Below are positions 7,163-16,632 of a stretch of 52,978 nucleotides of DNA, piece by piece. Numbering within the stretch: position 1 is the stretch's first letter; each line of letters begins with the position of its first letter. Both the position numbers and the translations under genes were made by a program. The notes beneath the pieces are model-generated. The model was not told the DNA's origin. It made no database searches and was given only the letters and a program-made list of their open reading frames with translations. The stretch covers positions 1 through 52,978 of the forward strand of contig NZ_FOOR01000020.1 of the NCBI RefSeq assembly GCF_900113255.1, read 5' to 3'. The stretch is from Novosphingobium sp. CF614 (lineage in GTDB: Bacteria; Pseudomonadota; Alphaproteobacteria; Sphingomonadales; Sphingomonadaceae).

Positions 7163-7795
7163 ATGCCCATATTGGCCCGCCGGTCCTTCCCCAGCGCTAT
7201 GCTGTCTCTGAGCCTCCTTGCGGGCCTCAGCGGGTGCGCGACGGTCGGTTCGCTGATGTCGCCCTATTCGGAAAAATTCTCCTGCAAGAATAGCGACCAC
7301 GGCCAGTGCATCCATCCCGATCGGGCGTATGAAGACGCAGTCGCCGGGGTCGCCTCGAAGTCTGACCCCAAGGTTACCAATGACCGCGCCATGCTGCGCC
7401 GGGAAGACGCCGACCGAGCGGGTTCCCGATCGCGGGGCGGAAGCGCCGGCAACGCCTATGGCGGCTATCGCGACAGCGTCTATCGCGAGTTGAAAGGTCT
7501 GATCGAAGCTCCGGTCACGCCGATGCTCAAGCCCGCGCAGACCGTCCGCACGCTGATCCTGCCGTATGCCGATCGGCAGCGCCCGGACCGACTCTACATG
7601 CCACGCTACGTCTATTCGGTGGTCGACAAGCCGGTCTGGGTCGTGGGTGGCGCCCTTGTCGCCGCGCCCGATCGGGCGGTACAGGCACCGATCCTCGGCC
7701 AGGTGCGCGATTCCGCCGCGCCCGATGGCGAGCCCGCACCGGCGGCTACCTCTCCGCCCGCCATCGTGCCGCCGGCATCGGAGCCGCGGCCATGA
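7163..7795 (+). CDS. traV: Conjugal transfer lipoprotein TraV
   Basis: A 210-residue lipoprotein with a lipobox LSGC at about residues 22-25 (LSLLAGLSGC), the VirB7-like anchor of the core complex. The mature part has the TraV pattern FSCKNSDHGQCIHPDRAYEDA with two further cysteines, and a Pro/Ala-rich C-terminus. The in-frame ATG at 7127 would overlap the traB stop, but the ATG at 7163 has GGAGG 7 nt before it and gives a compact signal peptide, so it was chosen. The stop overlaps traC by 4 nt. Confidence 0.85.
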   Translation: MPILARRSFPSAMLSLSLLAGLSGCATVGSLMSPYSEKFSCKNSDHGQCIHPDRAYEDAVAGVASKSDPKVTNDRAMLRREDADRAGSRSRGGSAGNAYGGYRDSVYRELKGLIEAPVTPMLKPAQTVRTLILPYADRQRPDRLYMPRYVYSVVDKPVWVVGGALVAAPDRAVQAPILGQVRDSAAPDGEPAPAATSPPAIVPPASEPRP

Positions 7796-10290
7796 GCGGC
7801 CTCACCTACTCCCGGCTGCGCAACGCCGTGCAGCGCGACAGCTTCTCCGACTATTTGCCGCTCGTGGCCTGGGACGAAGAGACCGAGGCGTTCCTGTGCA
7901 TCGACGACACCTGGGGCCATGCCTGGGAACTGGTGCCGACCGCCTATATGTTCGCCCATGTCCAGGGCGCCTTGCAGGGACTGCTCAATATTCACTTCCC
8001 GGACGGGACGGTCCTGCAGCTGCACACCTTCGCGGACCCGCTGATCGACGACGCCCTCGATGCCTTCCTTGATCTCAAGACCCGCGACGATCCGCTCATT
8101 CAGGCCTCGGCGCGTCACACCCACGCGTATCTCAGCGAAGGGCGTCATGGCCTCAAGGCCCTGCACGGGATTCCTGTCCGCAACTTCCGCACATTGCTGT
8201 CCATCAAGACACGCCGGCCGCTGGGCGAGGATCTGCGCCGGCAGGTCGAGGAGCAGTTGTCGAAACTAGGCATCCGCCGATTGCCGCCTGAGGAGATGGT
8301 CGCCTTCTACCGGCGCGTCTTCAACGGCGTCGCCGATCCGGCGCCCGGCGTCTTTGCCGACGGCACGACCATAGGCGCGCCGCCGATCGCCAAGCAGATC
8401 ATCGATGCGGGTCCCGATCTCGTGTTCGAGGGCGCGGAGGTGTTCCTGGGCAACCAGGTCGCGCGCTGTCTGACGCCCAAAGCGCCGGCCCGGCGGATCA
8501 CCGCCGAACGCGCCAATCGCCTCATGGGCGGCATGCGCGGCGCCTCGGAGGACAGCGACCAGATCGGCGGCCCGTTCCTCTACACGCTCAACATCCTGTT
8601 CGACCATTCGCAGTTCGAGATCCACAAGCGCGCGCAGATCCTCTCGGCGCAAAAGGCGGCGGGCAGCTTCGCGGTCGAGGTCGGCAAGCAGATCGAGGAG
8701 ATCGGCTGGATCCTCGACGAGGCGGGCAACAGCAAGTTCGTCCGCGTGATCCCGACGATCTGGGTGTTCGGCCGCGACCGCGCGCATGCCCGGGACCTTG
8801 CCGCACGTGCCAAGCGCCTGTGGGAAGGCGAGCCCCTGCCCTTCTCGATGCAGGAGGAGAGCTATCTCAACCCGACGCTGCTGGTGATGAGCCTGCCGTT
8901 CGGGCTTTACCCCGACCGGACGACGCTGCGCCTGCTCGAGCGGGACTTCCGCATGCCGGTCAAGGCGGCGGTGCTGATGGCACCGATCCAGACCGATTTC
9001 CGCGGCGGCGGCCGCCCGGCGCTGCTCTACACGGGCCGCAAGGGTCAGCTCGTCACCCTCGATCTGTTCGACCCCAGGATCAACAATTACAACTTCATCG
9101 TCTCGGCGGAGAGTGGTGCCGGCAAGAGCTTCCTGCTCAACAATCTCTGCCAGCAATATTACGCCAACGGGTCACTGATCCGGATCATCGATATCGGCGG
9201 GAGCTACCGGAAACTCTGCACGCTCTGCTCGGGCCGCTATATCGACATCGGCGAAGAGCATCTGGTTCTAAATCCCTTCGATATGGGGCTGGCGCTCGAC
9301 GGCGATGACAAGCAGTCGGCGATCACCATGGCGGTCGCGATCGTCGCCGAGATGGCGAACGCATCGACAAGGCTGGGCGTCACCACCTCGCAGTGGAACC
9401 TGCTCAAGTCCGCCGTCCAATGGACGATCGACACCGGCCGCGCCGATCATGGCATCGATGCGGTGCGCGAGTGGCTCGGCACCTATCCGTCGCTGGTCGA
9501 GACCGCGCTCGACAGCGTCGATCATCTCGTGCCGACCTCGCGCGAGCTCGCCTTCAACCTGCGGGATTTCGGCTCGGGCGGCGCTTACGGTCATTATTTC
9601 AACGGACCCTCGACGCTCGACATCCGCAATGACGAATTCGTGGTGCTCGAACTCGAGCGCCTCAAGTCCATGCCCGACCTGTTCAACGTCATTGTCATGG
9701 TGGTGGTGAACGCGGTCACCCAGGAGCTCTATCTCTCCGCGCGCGATCGTCCCCGCTTCGTGCTCTGCGACGAAGCCGCACAGTTCATGACCCGCACCGA
9801 CGGACAGGATCTGAGCCGCCTCGCCGAGGCGTTCGGCCAGGGCTACCGGCGCGCGCGCAAATATCGCGGCTCCTTCGGCATCGTGCTGCAGTCGATGAAC
9901 GACCTCACGCTGTTCGGCGGGACGGGTCAGGTCATCCTTGAAAATGCGGCGACGCGGTTCCTGCTGCAGGGCTCGACCTATGACCGGGCGGTCGACAACA
10001 AGATTCTCGATTATTCGGGCTTCGTCCTCGATCTCCTGAAGTCGGTCCGCAATTCCAAGCCCAACTACAGCGAGGTGTTCATCGACTCCCCGCTGGGTCT
10101 GGGCATCGCGCGGCTGGTGGTCGATCCTTTTTCCTACTGGATCAACACGTCGGCGCCCGACGAGGTGGCCGCCTTCGAGGCGCTGTTGCGCCAAGGGCTT
10201 TCGCCGCTCGAAGCGATCTGCCGCCTGGCCGGCGTCGAGCCTTCGCAGATCCTTGGCGCACCCGCCGCATCCGGCCTCGTGGGAGTATGA
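7792..10290 (+). CDS. traC: Type IV secretion ATPase TraC
   Basis: An 832-residue cytoplasmic ATPase of the VirB4/TraC family that powers pilus assembly. The N-terminal TraC domain contains LVAWDEETEAFLCIDDTWGHAWEL (seen in shorter pieces). The Walker A motif is SAESGAGKSF at about 437-446 and Walker B FVLCDEAAQF at about 656-665. A RecA-like motif follows in FGQGYRRARKYRG and ILQSMNDL. Length agrees with F TraC. The 5' end overlaps traV and the 3' end overlaps the next small gene, each by 4 nt, so translation is probably coupled. Confidence 0.93.
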   Translation: MSGLTYSRLRNAVQRDSFSDYLPLVAWDEETEAFLCIDDTWGHAWELVPTAYMFAHVQGALQGLLNIHFPDGTVLQLHTFADPLIDDALDAFLDLKTRDDPLIQASARHTHAYLSEGRHGLKALHGIPVRNFRTLLSIKTRRPLGEDLRRQVEEQLSKLGIRRLPPEEMVAFYRRVFNGVADPAPGVFADGTTIGAPPIAKQIIDAGPDLVFEGAEVFLGNQVARCLTPKAPARRITAERANRLMGGMRGASEDSDQIGGPFLYTLNILFDHSQFEIHKRAQILSAQKAAGSFAVEVGKQIEEIGWILDEAGNSKFVRVIPTIWVFGRDRAHARDLAARAKRLWEGEPLPFSMQEESYLNPTLLVMSLPFGLYPDRTTLRLLERDFRMPVKAAVLMAPIQTDFRGGGRPALLYTGRKGQLVTLDLFDPRINNYNFIVSAESGAGKSFLLNNLCQQYYANGSLIRIIDIGGSYRKLCTLCSGRYIDIGEEHLVLNPFDMGLALDGDDKQSAITMAVAIVAEMANASTRLGVTTSQWNLLKSAVQWTIDTGRADHGIDAVREWLGTYPSLVETALDSVDHLVPTSRELAFNLRDFGSGGAYGHYFNGPSTLDIRNDEFVVLELERLKSMPDLFNVIVMVVVNAVTQELYLSARDRPRFVLCDEAAQFMTRTDGQDLSRLAEAFGQGYRRARKYRGSFGIVLQSMNDLTLFGGTGQVILENAATRFLLQGSTYDRAVDNKILDYSGFVLDLLKSVRNSKPNYSEVFIDSPLGLGIARLVVDPFSYWINTSAPDEVAAFEALLRQGLSPLEAICRLAGVEPSQILGAPAASGLVGV

Positions 10291-10622
10291 TGGCCATGGC
10301 ACGGAACACACCGCACCCCGACCAGCTGCCGCTCAACTGGTCCGATAACGAAGCGATCGAAGTCATTGTCGAGCAGCGTCTCGCCGAGCGGTTCGAAGCG
10401 GAGTCGGTCCAGTGGCGCTTCCGGCTCGTGATGATCGAGACGGTGATGATGGGCTTGCTGGTGCTCGTCGCCGGACTGTTGCTCCATCAGCCGACCATGA
10501 TGGTGCTGCGCGCCTCGCTCCTCATCGCGGCGTCCTGCCTCGCGACCGGTCTGCTCCTGCTCGGCCTCTCGGCGGGCACCGCGAAGCTGATGAGCCGCCT
10601 GCGCCGCAGGAGAGGTCAATGA
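10287..10622 (+). CDS. Small inner-membrane protein in tra operon
   Basis: A 111-residue protein with a polar N-terminus (LPLNWSDNEAIEVIVEQRL) and two hydrophobic helices (about 47-68 and 72-97), ending in a basic SRLRRRRGQ tail. It overlaps traC and the next gene by 4 nt each. The position between traC and traW is where F-type systems carry TrbI-like proteins, and a single-helix-hairpin membrane protein here could be a TrbI or TraQ analogue, but similarity is not visible. Function unknown. Confidence 0.6.
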   Translation: MMAMARNTPHPDQLPLNWSDNEAIEVIVEQRLAERFEAESVQWRFRLVMIETVMMGLLVLVAGLLLHQPTMMVLRASLLIAASCLATGLLLLGLSAGTAKLMSRLRRRRGQ

Positions 10623-10852
10623 ACGGCCTCATCTCCTCTGCGCCCTCGCAGTCGGCGATCCGGCTCAGCGTCAGCGCCTTCCTGTTGATGCTGATACAAA
10701 GCGCGCTCCTGCTGATGTCGCCGTCGCTCGGCACCGAAGCGGGCGTGCTGATCTGGCTTTTGACGCCGCTCGCGCTCTGCGCCTTCGTCGCGGCCCTCAT
10801 CGGCATTCCCGAGCCCCCCGATCGGCATTGGAGGCAGCGCCATGGCCGCTGA
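10619..10852 (+). CDS. Small two-helix membrane protein in tra operon
   Basis: A 77-residue protein with two hydrophobic helices (about 15-35, LSVSAFLLMLIQSALLLMS, and 41-64, AGVLIWLLTPLALCAFVAALIG) and a basic tail. Its ATG overlaps the stop of the gene before it, and its end overlaps the ATG of traW by 11 nt, so it is firmly part of the operon. No family is recognised. It may pair with the preceding small membrane protein. Confidence 0.55.
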   Translation: MNGLISSAPSQSAIRLSVSAFLLMLIQSALLLMSPSLGTEAGVLIWLLTPLALCAFVAALIGIPEPPDRHWRQRHGR

Positions 10853-11537
10853 TCGCTCGCCGGACATCGGCCGAGGCCAACCTGGTTGGGGCGTGGTCAA
10901 ATTCCAGTCGGCAACGATCGTGCTGCTCGTGGTCGCGTCTCTCCTTGTCGCCGCCAGCGTCCATGCCGCGACTTCGAAGATTGGCCGAACCTGGCCGATC
11001 GCGGAGCCCGACGCGCTCGCCGAGATCGAGGCGAAGGCCGCCACCCTCCCGTCCGACATGAGCAAGGCCTTCGGTCCCCGCGACAAGTGGAGCGCCCTCA
11101 AGGCAGCGCCGCTCGGCGTCGCGGCGGCGGATCGGGTTCGCAGCGTTGTCCCGTTCTACACGCTCGACTTCGATATCACGCTGCCGGGCGGCAAGACGCT
11201 CTACCCGAAGGGCTTCACCTTCAACCCGCTCACTTATGTGAAGCTACCGCAACGCCTTGTCGTCGTGCACCGCCAAGACCTTGGCTGGGCGCTTCGCAAT
11301 GCCCGGGCGAGCGACTTCATCCTGCTGTCGGCGCTTGGCGCACAGAATAGCGATGCAATCGACCTGAGCGAGAAGACCGGCCGCGCGATCTACATCCTCG
11401 AGGAGCGGGTCAAGCAGCGTCTGGGGCTTACCGTGGCGCCGGTGATCGTCGAGCAGTCCGGCATGCGTCTCATCCTCACCGAATATGGACCGAAGAGCCG
11501 CGTCGCTCCGACCGCCGCGAAAGGAGCGGCGCGATGA
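10842..11537 (+). CDS. traW: Type-F conjugative transfer protein TraW
   Basis: A 231-residue periplasmic protein with a signal/anchor segment at about 22-44 (SATIVLLVVASLLVAASVHA). The family mark GRTWPIAEPDALAEIE follows at once, then FYTLDFDITLPGGKTLYPKGFTFNP (in shorter pieces) and a C-terminal HxDLGWAL segment. TraW works with TraU and TrbC in pilus extension and mating-pair stability. The gene overlaps traU by 4 nt. Confidence 0.88.
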   Translation: MAADRSPDIGRGQPGWGVVKFQSATIVLLVVASLLVAASVHAATSKIGRTWPIAEPDALAEIEAKAATLPSDMSKAFGPRDKWSALKAAPLGVAAADRVRSVVPFYTLDFDITLPGGKTLYPKGFTFNPLTYVKLPQRLVVVHRQDLGWALRNARASDFILLSALGAQNSDAIDLSEKTGRAIYILEERVKQRLGLTVAPVIVEQSGMRLILTEYGPKSRVAPTAAKGAAR

Positions 11538-12550
11538 TCGGGCGTGTTCCCGTCTTCGTCACAGGACTCGTCATCGGCCTGCTGATGACGCTCGCCTGGC
11601 CGAGCCAGGCCCATGCCTCCAAATGCGAGGCGGGCACCGTCTTCAATCCGATCACTAAGGTGCGCTGGACCTGCATCTTTCCGATCACGGTCGGTGGCAT
11701 CCGGGTGGGGAGCTTCGACAAGCTCGACAAGGCGCTCGACGCGCAATCCTCGTCCAAGCCGCTTTGCGCCTGCCGCAAGGGCGTGCAGTTCTGGTTCGGG
11801 GTAAAGGTCTCCTACTGGTCGCCCAACCGGATGGTCGATGTTGTCACCGAACCCGGCTGCATGATGGCCTTGGGCGCCGATCTCCTGCCGACCGGTGGCA
11901 AGCTCCAGGGCAGCCAGTCGTCGATCTCGGACGGCACCAATACCCGCAAGATGTTCGCGCAGATGCACTATTACATCTCGCCGGTCTGGGCGATGCTCGA
12001 CATGTTCACCGACCTGCCATGTCTCGAGAATGACGGCTTCGACGTGGCCTTGATCACCGAGGTGTTGCCGACCTGGCAGTCGGGGACGCTGGGCGCGATC
12101 ATCCAGCCGGAGGGGATCCTCTTCGGCAATCCCGCCGCCGGCCTCGCCTGCATGGGCGACAGCGCGGCCGCCGCCGCGGGCAAGGTCATCGATCCCTTGT
12201 TCTGGTGCATGGGATCGTGGGGCGCGACCTATCCGGTCGCCGGCGACATCCATTTCGACGACAGCGTCGAGGCCTGGGCAGGCCTGGCCGCGCGCGGCAC
12301 CTTCATGATGGGGCGGCTGGGCGCGCTCACGATCAGCTCGGCTGACGGCTGCTCCTTCGTGCCCCAGCCCGTCTGGACGAAGTCCCGGTACAAGCTCCAG
12401 ATCATAGAGCCGGTCAAAGGCGGCAAGTGCGTCAACATCGGCCGCCCGGGCGCGCTTTGGTCGTCGGCCAAGCATGCGCCGGGCAAGGACAACGCCCAGT
12501 TCATGCTCTTCGAAAAGGTGATCTGCTGCGCCGGGATACCGGTGCCATGA
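11534..12550 (+). CDS. traU: Conjugal transfer protein TraU
   Basis: A 338-residue periplasmic protein with a signal peptide (VTGLVIGLLMTLAWPSQAHA). The mature start KCEAGTVFNPITKVRWTCIF and the Cys-rich body (CACRKG, PCLENDG, CMGDSAA, WCMGSWGATYP) are typical for TraU, which is needed for DNA transfer and depends on disulfide formation, fitting the DsbC-like protein at the operon head. It overlaps traW and traN by 4 nt. Confidence 0.92.
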   Translation: MIGRVPVFVTGLVIGLLMTLAWPSQAHASKCEAGTVFNPITKVRWTCIFPITVGGIRVGSFDKLDKALDAQSSSKPLCACRKGVQFWFGVKVSYWSPNRMVDVVTEPGCMMALGADLLPTGGKLQGSQSSISDGTNTRKMFAQMHYYISPVWAMLDMFTDLPCLENDGFDVALITEVLPTWQSGTLGAIIQPEGILFGNPAAGLACMGDSAAAAAGKVIDPLFWCMGSWGATYPVAGDIHFDDSVEAWAGLAARGTFMMGRLGALTISSADGCSFVPQPVWTKSRYKLQIIEPVKGGKCVNIGRPGALWSSAKHAPGKDNAQFMLFEKVICCAGIPVP

Positions 12551-14658
12551 GCGGGTCGCTTCCCCCGGTTCCCGCGCGAGACAGCCGTCCATTCCGGAGG
12601 TCTGTTCGCCAAGGCCCCTACGGCCGATGGCTTCCGCGTGGGACCGGAGCGGCGTCGCTATGCCCCCCCGGCGGCGCCGCTCCACCCCCGGCCAGCGCGG
12701 CCGCATTGCTCCCCCGACGGGATCGGCGCCTCCTCACCGCCTGTTCCGTCATCGCGACCGCGCTGGCCATCCCACTCGCCACACCGGTATCGGCGCAGAC
12801 GATGGAGGAACGCGCCCGGGCCGCCGCCGAAGCGTCGCGCGCAAAAACGAGCGACAGCGATGCGCTCCGGCAGAATTATGTGACGCCGGGCCTCGCCGGT
12901 CAGCAAATTTCGACCGTCGACAATAGTCGCACGTTCGCACCGAACATCGCATGCCAGAAAACCGCAACGATGATGGAGGTGCTGGTGCAACCGGCGTCGA
13001 GCGGCGATCTCGGCAAGGTCACCATTGCGCGCGACACCGATCTCGACGGCACGGTCGATAGCACGGCGAATCTTCCTGTGCCGGTGTCGGGCATTTGCGC
13101 GAACGGAGTCGTCTCATGCGAACCCGGCAGCTGGAACAATTGCAGCTTCTTTCGCTGGGACGTCGACGCCGCGAAAAAGCTCAAACTGACCTCTGTCGAC
13201 ATGCCCAAGCTCGCTGGCTGTTACTGCCTCAACAACAGCTGCGGGACGAACCTTGCCTGGGGCAACATGGCCTCTGTGCTGCGCGACTTGGGCGGCGGGA
13301 TGATCGGCGCGCTCACCACGGCTGATCCCCGCTACGGGGTCGCCGAAGCTTTGATCGACGGTCCGTCGATCCGTTATGTCGGTGCGCAATCGACCGCCTG
13401 CTCGACAAATCCCGATCTTCCGCAGACCGCCTATCGCGCCAATCCCGCGGCGATCGCGTCGGATGCCTATTCCGCGTCCACAAGCAATTCCGTGTTCCAG
13501 GCGCTCAAGGGGTCGGCGATCGGCAACGGTACGGCGCTTGCATTCAGGCATTGCTCGATCGAGCGACGGGTGACCGTGTTAAAACCGAGCGCCGAGGATA
13601 TCATCAGCCGAACCGCGGGCGGCTATTGGACGATCCAGAACGGCTCCTCGTTCGATTTCCTCATGGGCTCGCCGGCGGATAACAGCCTGGCCGGAGGACG
13701 CTGCACGCTCGTCGACTTCCGCATGACGTTGCATGTGACCGACCCCGACCGCATCGTTGACGCGCGGCTTGCCGAGTTCTTCGCCGACGACTGGGCGCAG
13801 GTGCGGATCGATGGGCAGCTGATCGGCTCGGGTGCGTCCGCCTGGACCACGCTCGGACTTCCGCCGAGCAAATGCGAGCTCAAGAAGACCTTCTATTCCT
13901 ACCCGAACCTCGATCTGCAGCCCTATCTGACCGCCGGCGACCATGAAATCTGGCTGCGCGTCGCAGTCGCATCGGGCGGCGAAGGCTTCGCGCGGGTCCA
14001 TGTCGACGTCGACAATAGCTGCAAGACGCTGGAGCAGGTCGTCGACGGTTGCGGCGCGATCGCTTCCGATCCGCAATGTCGGCTCGACAGCGAGCTGGTC
14101 GATGGTGTCCAGACGTGGATCAACGGGGTCGCGACCGGCCTAAGACCCCTGCCCCAGACACGGATCCTTGGCGGCCCGTCCTGCCCGACCGATCTCACGC
14201 TCGACTTCTTCCTGAAGGACCGTGCCTACCGGTGTACGGTCGATGACACGCCCAAGCCCGACACGAGCCGCGGCGCCTATATCATCGACCATTCGACCGA
14301 GACGATGCTGGCAGACCGGACGCTCCAGAGCGACGGTAGCTACGCGACATCGACGCGTGCCTTCACCCTTCCCGACCGGGGCTCGGTGCCGGCCTGCGAG
14401 CCCGTGTGCAAGACCCGCGCACCCAAGGCCAACAGCGAGGCGGCGCCCGATGGCGTCGTCGGTGCGAAGCAAAATCTGCCCACAGGCTACGACACCTTCT
14501 TCCACGCCTGCACTGCTGACAATCAATGCCCGGCAGGTCCTGGCGAGGAAGTTGTCTCCGCCTGCGGATGCCTCGACGATTTTCCCGAAGCGGTGGTGAT
14601 GATGCAGACCGTGCGTCTCGCCGGGGCCGACATGGTCTGCACGGGGAGTGTGCAATGA
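12547..14658 (+). CDS. TraN-like mating-pair protein, first part
   Basis: A 703-residue secreted Cys-rich protein. The export signal is internal to a long N-terminus: a Pro/Arg-rich leader of about 60 residues, then a hydrophobic segment (LLTACSVIATALAIPLATPVSAQ, cut into shorter reading here) near 62-85. The mature part holds many cysteines (CEPGSWNNCSFFRWD, LAGCYCLNNSCG) and a C-terminal CTADNQCPAGPGEEVVSACG region. Those features and its place after traU fit the N-terminal and central part of TraN, the outer-membrane protein that docks recipients. The following gene carries the TraN C-terminal type domain, so TraN seems divided. The long leader suggests a start further in, but overlap with traU (ATGA) supports 12547. 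Confidence 0.7.
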   Translation: MSGSLPPVPARDSRPFRRSVRQGPYGRWLPRGTGAASLCPPGGAAPPPASAAALLPRRDRRLLTACSVIATALAIPLATPVSAQTMEERARAAAEASRAKTSDSDALRQNYVTPGLAGQQISTVDNSRTFAPNIACQKTATMMEVLVQPASSGDLGKVTIARDTDLDGTVDSTANLPVPVSGICANGVVSCEPGSWNNCSFFRWDVDAAKKLKLTSVDMPKLAGCYCLNNSCGTNLAWGNMASVLRDLGGGMIGALTTADPRYGVAEALIDGPSIRYVGAQSTACSTNPDLPQTAYRANPAAIASDAYSASTSNSVFQALKGSAIGNGTALAFRHCSIERRVTVLKPSAEDIISRTAGGYWTIQNGSSFDFLMGSPADNSLAGGRCTLVDFRMTLHVTDPDRIVDARLAEFFADDWAQVRIDGQLIGSGASAWTTLGLPPSKCELKKTFYSYPNLDLQPYLTAGDHEIWLRVAVASGGEGFARVHVDVDNSCKTLEQVVDGCGAIASDPQCRLDSELVDGVQTWINGVATGLRPLPQTRILGGPSCPTDLTLDFFLKDRAYRCTVDDTPKPDTSRGAYIIDHSTETMLADRTLQSDGSYATSTRAFTLPDRGSVPACEPVCKTRAPKANSEAAPDGVVGAKQNLPTGYDTFFHACTADNQCPAGPGEEVVSACGCLDDFPEAVVMMQTVRLAGADMVCTGSVQ

Positions 14659-15779
14659 TGGGGCTGCCGACAACGAGATACTGGTATCTGGACCCGCGCG
14701 GTGCGGCCCTCGCACTGATGGTCGGGGCGGGTTTCGCACTCGCCTGCCCGAGCGCAGCCAAGGCGCAGCAGATCTGCGCGGCCGATCTTAACAACAACGG
14801 CGATGCGGCCGATGAAGGTGAACAGGCGAACTGCCTTGCGACCACAAGCAGCGCATGGCTGTGCCCGATCCAGGAGGTGGACTGCGTTGCCGATGCGATG
14901 GGCCAATATAGCTGCCCGATCGGCCCGCAATATGCCTGCCTCGTGAAGACCGAGGGCGGCACGCCGGCATGTTCGCCCCATCAATGCGCGGATCTCGCGA
15001 CCAACCCCATCGTGGAAGAGCCGCCGATGGACGATCCAGGAACCGAGCCGGATGGCGGCATCGACGCCGACGGGAATTGCCTGGGAAAGATCGAAATATT
15101 CTCAGGGCGCGGGGTCCGGTGCCGGCCCGCCGGGCTTTCGACCACCTTCGCGAACTGCTGCAAGGACAAGGGAAAGATCGTCAAGGACGGGATGGGTTCG
15201 TCCATCTCGTCGATCGGCACCAAGATCGCGGTGGCCAAGGGCGTGTTCACCGGAATGAAGGCCGCCTATACGGCGTTCAAGGCGGGCGCGACCGCGAGCC
15301 AGGCGGCAAGTTCGGGGGCCAATGCGCTGATCGTGGGTCTCGACCCGACGTCGCTCGCGGTCAGCCTCGCGATCAACTTCATGATCGATTTCCTGTTCTC
15401 CGGCTGCGACAGCCAAGACATGGAGACGGCGATGCTGCGCTCGTCGGGCATGTGCCGCGAGATCGGCAGCTACTGCACTTCGAGCTTCCTTGGGGTGTGC
15501 CTGCAGAAGGCCCGCGGCCATTGCTGCTTCAACACCAAGCTCGGCCGGATCATCCAGGAACAGGGCCGCCCCCAGCTGAAAGCCTTCAACGGCAACCTCT
15601 GGGGTACGGCCAAGAAGCCGATGTGCCGCGGGTTCACGCCCGAAGAATTTCAGGCGCTCGATTTCAGCAAAATGGATCTCTCAGAATATTATGCGGACAT
15701 CGAAGCCCGCGCCCAATCCGACATTCAAATCGACATGGGGGAGCGCATCGATGCGTATCTCAAAGCCGTCAATCCATAG
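14655..15779 (+). CDS. traN: TraN-like mating-pair protein, C-terminal type
   Basis: A 374-residue secreted protein with its own signal peptide (ALALMVGAGFALACPSAAKAQQ, about 17-38). The Cys-rich body includes NCLGKIEIFSGRGVRCRP, TFANCCKDKGK, an Ala-rich amphipathic stretch (SIGTKIAVAKGVFTG, about 197-240) and GHCCFNTKLGRIIQEQGRPQ followed by a conserved CRGFTPEEF. These are hallmarks of the C-terminal half of F-type TraN. Its ATG overlaps the stop of the preceding gene (ATGA), so the two halves are translated together. Confidence 0.8.
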   Translation: MMGLPTTRYWYLDPRGAALALMVGAGFALACPSAAKAQQICAADLNNNGDAADEGEQANCLATTSSAWLCPIQEVDCVADAMGQYSCPIGPQYACLVKTEGGTPACSPHQCADLATNPIVEEPPMDDPGTEPDGGIDADGNCLGKIEIFSGRGVRCRPAGLSTTFANCCKDKGKIVKDGMGSSISSIGTKIAVAKGVFTGMKAAYTAFKAGATASQAASSGANALIVGLDPTSLAVSLAINFMIDFLFSGCDSQDMETAMLRSSGMCREIGSYCTSSFLGVCLQKARGHCCFNTKLGRIIQEQGRPQLKAFNGNLWGTAKKPMCRGFTPEEFQALDFSKMDLSEYYADIEARAQSDIQIDMGERIDAYLKAVNP

Positions 15780-16632
15780 CGCAGCCCTTCTCGCGCTGCT
15801 GGGCGTGGCCACCGCCGCGCTCGCGCAGGTCGTCGCGAGTGACGCCCCTCGCGGCGATGCGCGGCAATCTGCCACCGATCAGGGTCAGGCCAGCATGAAC
15901 CGGCTCGAAGGCGCGATCGCGCGCGGCAAGGACGATGCGGCACATCTGCCCGAACCCAGACTTCCACGCACGGACAACCCAGTCGACCGACGGCGCGCGT
16001 TCGACGGCCTGCACAAGCGACTTGCCGAGCCCGACATGGAAGTACGCGCTCGCGCTGCGCAGGCCCGCGGCGAGGCAAGCCTCGCGGCCGAGCGCCTGGC
16101 GCAGGCCAAGGCGCTGCGCCAGGCGTTGGGCCTCGAGCCCGCCGAAGAGCAGGCGCTCGCCAAGGCGAACCCGGCCGCCGTCGACAAAGGCTGGGTTCCG
16201 GTTCTGTTCGTATCCTCGTCGATGCCGATCTCGACACTACGCAATTATGCGGTCCAGCTCGAGAAGGTCCGCGGCGTGATGGCGTTTCGCGGCGTTCCTA
16301 GCGGTCTCAGGAAGATGGGGCCGATGGCAAAGCTCACGGCCGAAATCCTGCGGTTCGATCCGGGCTGTGAGGGCCCGAACTGCGTCATGCGCAATGTTCA
16401 GCTGATCATCGATCCGATCGTTTTCCGCCAGCATGGGATCGTCCAGGTTCCGGCGCTTGCCATGATCCCTGGCGATCCGACCCAAGCCTATTGCGAGCGC
16501 GACGATGAAAGCCCGCGCGCCACCCATGTCGTCTTCGGCGACAGCGCGCTCTCCGGAATGTTCGAAGAATATGCCCGCCTCGGCGGGAAGGAGGAGGTAA
16601 GCCATGCTCAGGCTCTTGCTCGCGCTCGCTAG
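15751..16632 (+). CDS. trbC: Type-F pilin assembly protein TrbC
   Basis: A 293-residue periplasmic protein: signal peptide (SAALLALLGVATAALAQ), an Ala/Arg-rich coiled-coil stretch (about 85-135, RARAAQARGEASLAAERLAQ) and the TrbC domain with VPVLFVSSSMPISTLRNYAVQLEKV and CVMRNVQLIIDPIVFRQHGI in pieces. This thioredoxin-like fold without CxxC is the TrbC type, acting with TraW and TraU in pilus assembly. The ATG at 15751 lies within the end of traN and follows GGGGGAG. Confidence 0.85.
   Translation: MRISKPSIHSAALLALLGVATAALAQVVASDAPRGDARQSATDQGQASMNRLEGAIARGKDDAAHLPEPRLPRTDNPVDRRRAFDGLHKRLAEPDMEVRARAAQARGEASLAAERLAQAKALRQALGLEPAEEQALAKANPAAVDKGWVPVLFVSSSMPISTLRNYAVQLEKVRGVMAFRGVPSGLRKMGPMAKLTAEILRFDPGCEGPNCVMRNVQLIIDPIVFRQHGIVQVPALAMIPGDPTQAYCERDDESPRATHVVFGDSALSGMFEEYARLGGKEEVSHAQALARAR

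Noticed and set aside
9268..10311. 347-residue minus-strand frame opposite traC
   Set aside because: Antisense to the TraC ATPase domain; no independent support.
11390..12706. 438-residue open frame on the minus strand opposite traU
   Set aside because: It lies antisense to the clearly conserved traW/traU/traN genes and has the His/Arg/Gly-rich composition of a GC-driven shadow frame.
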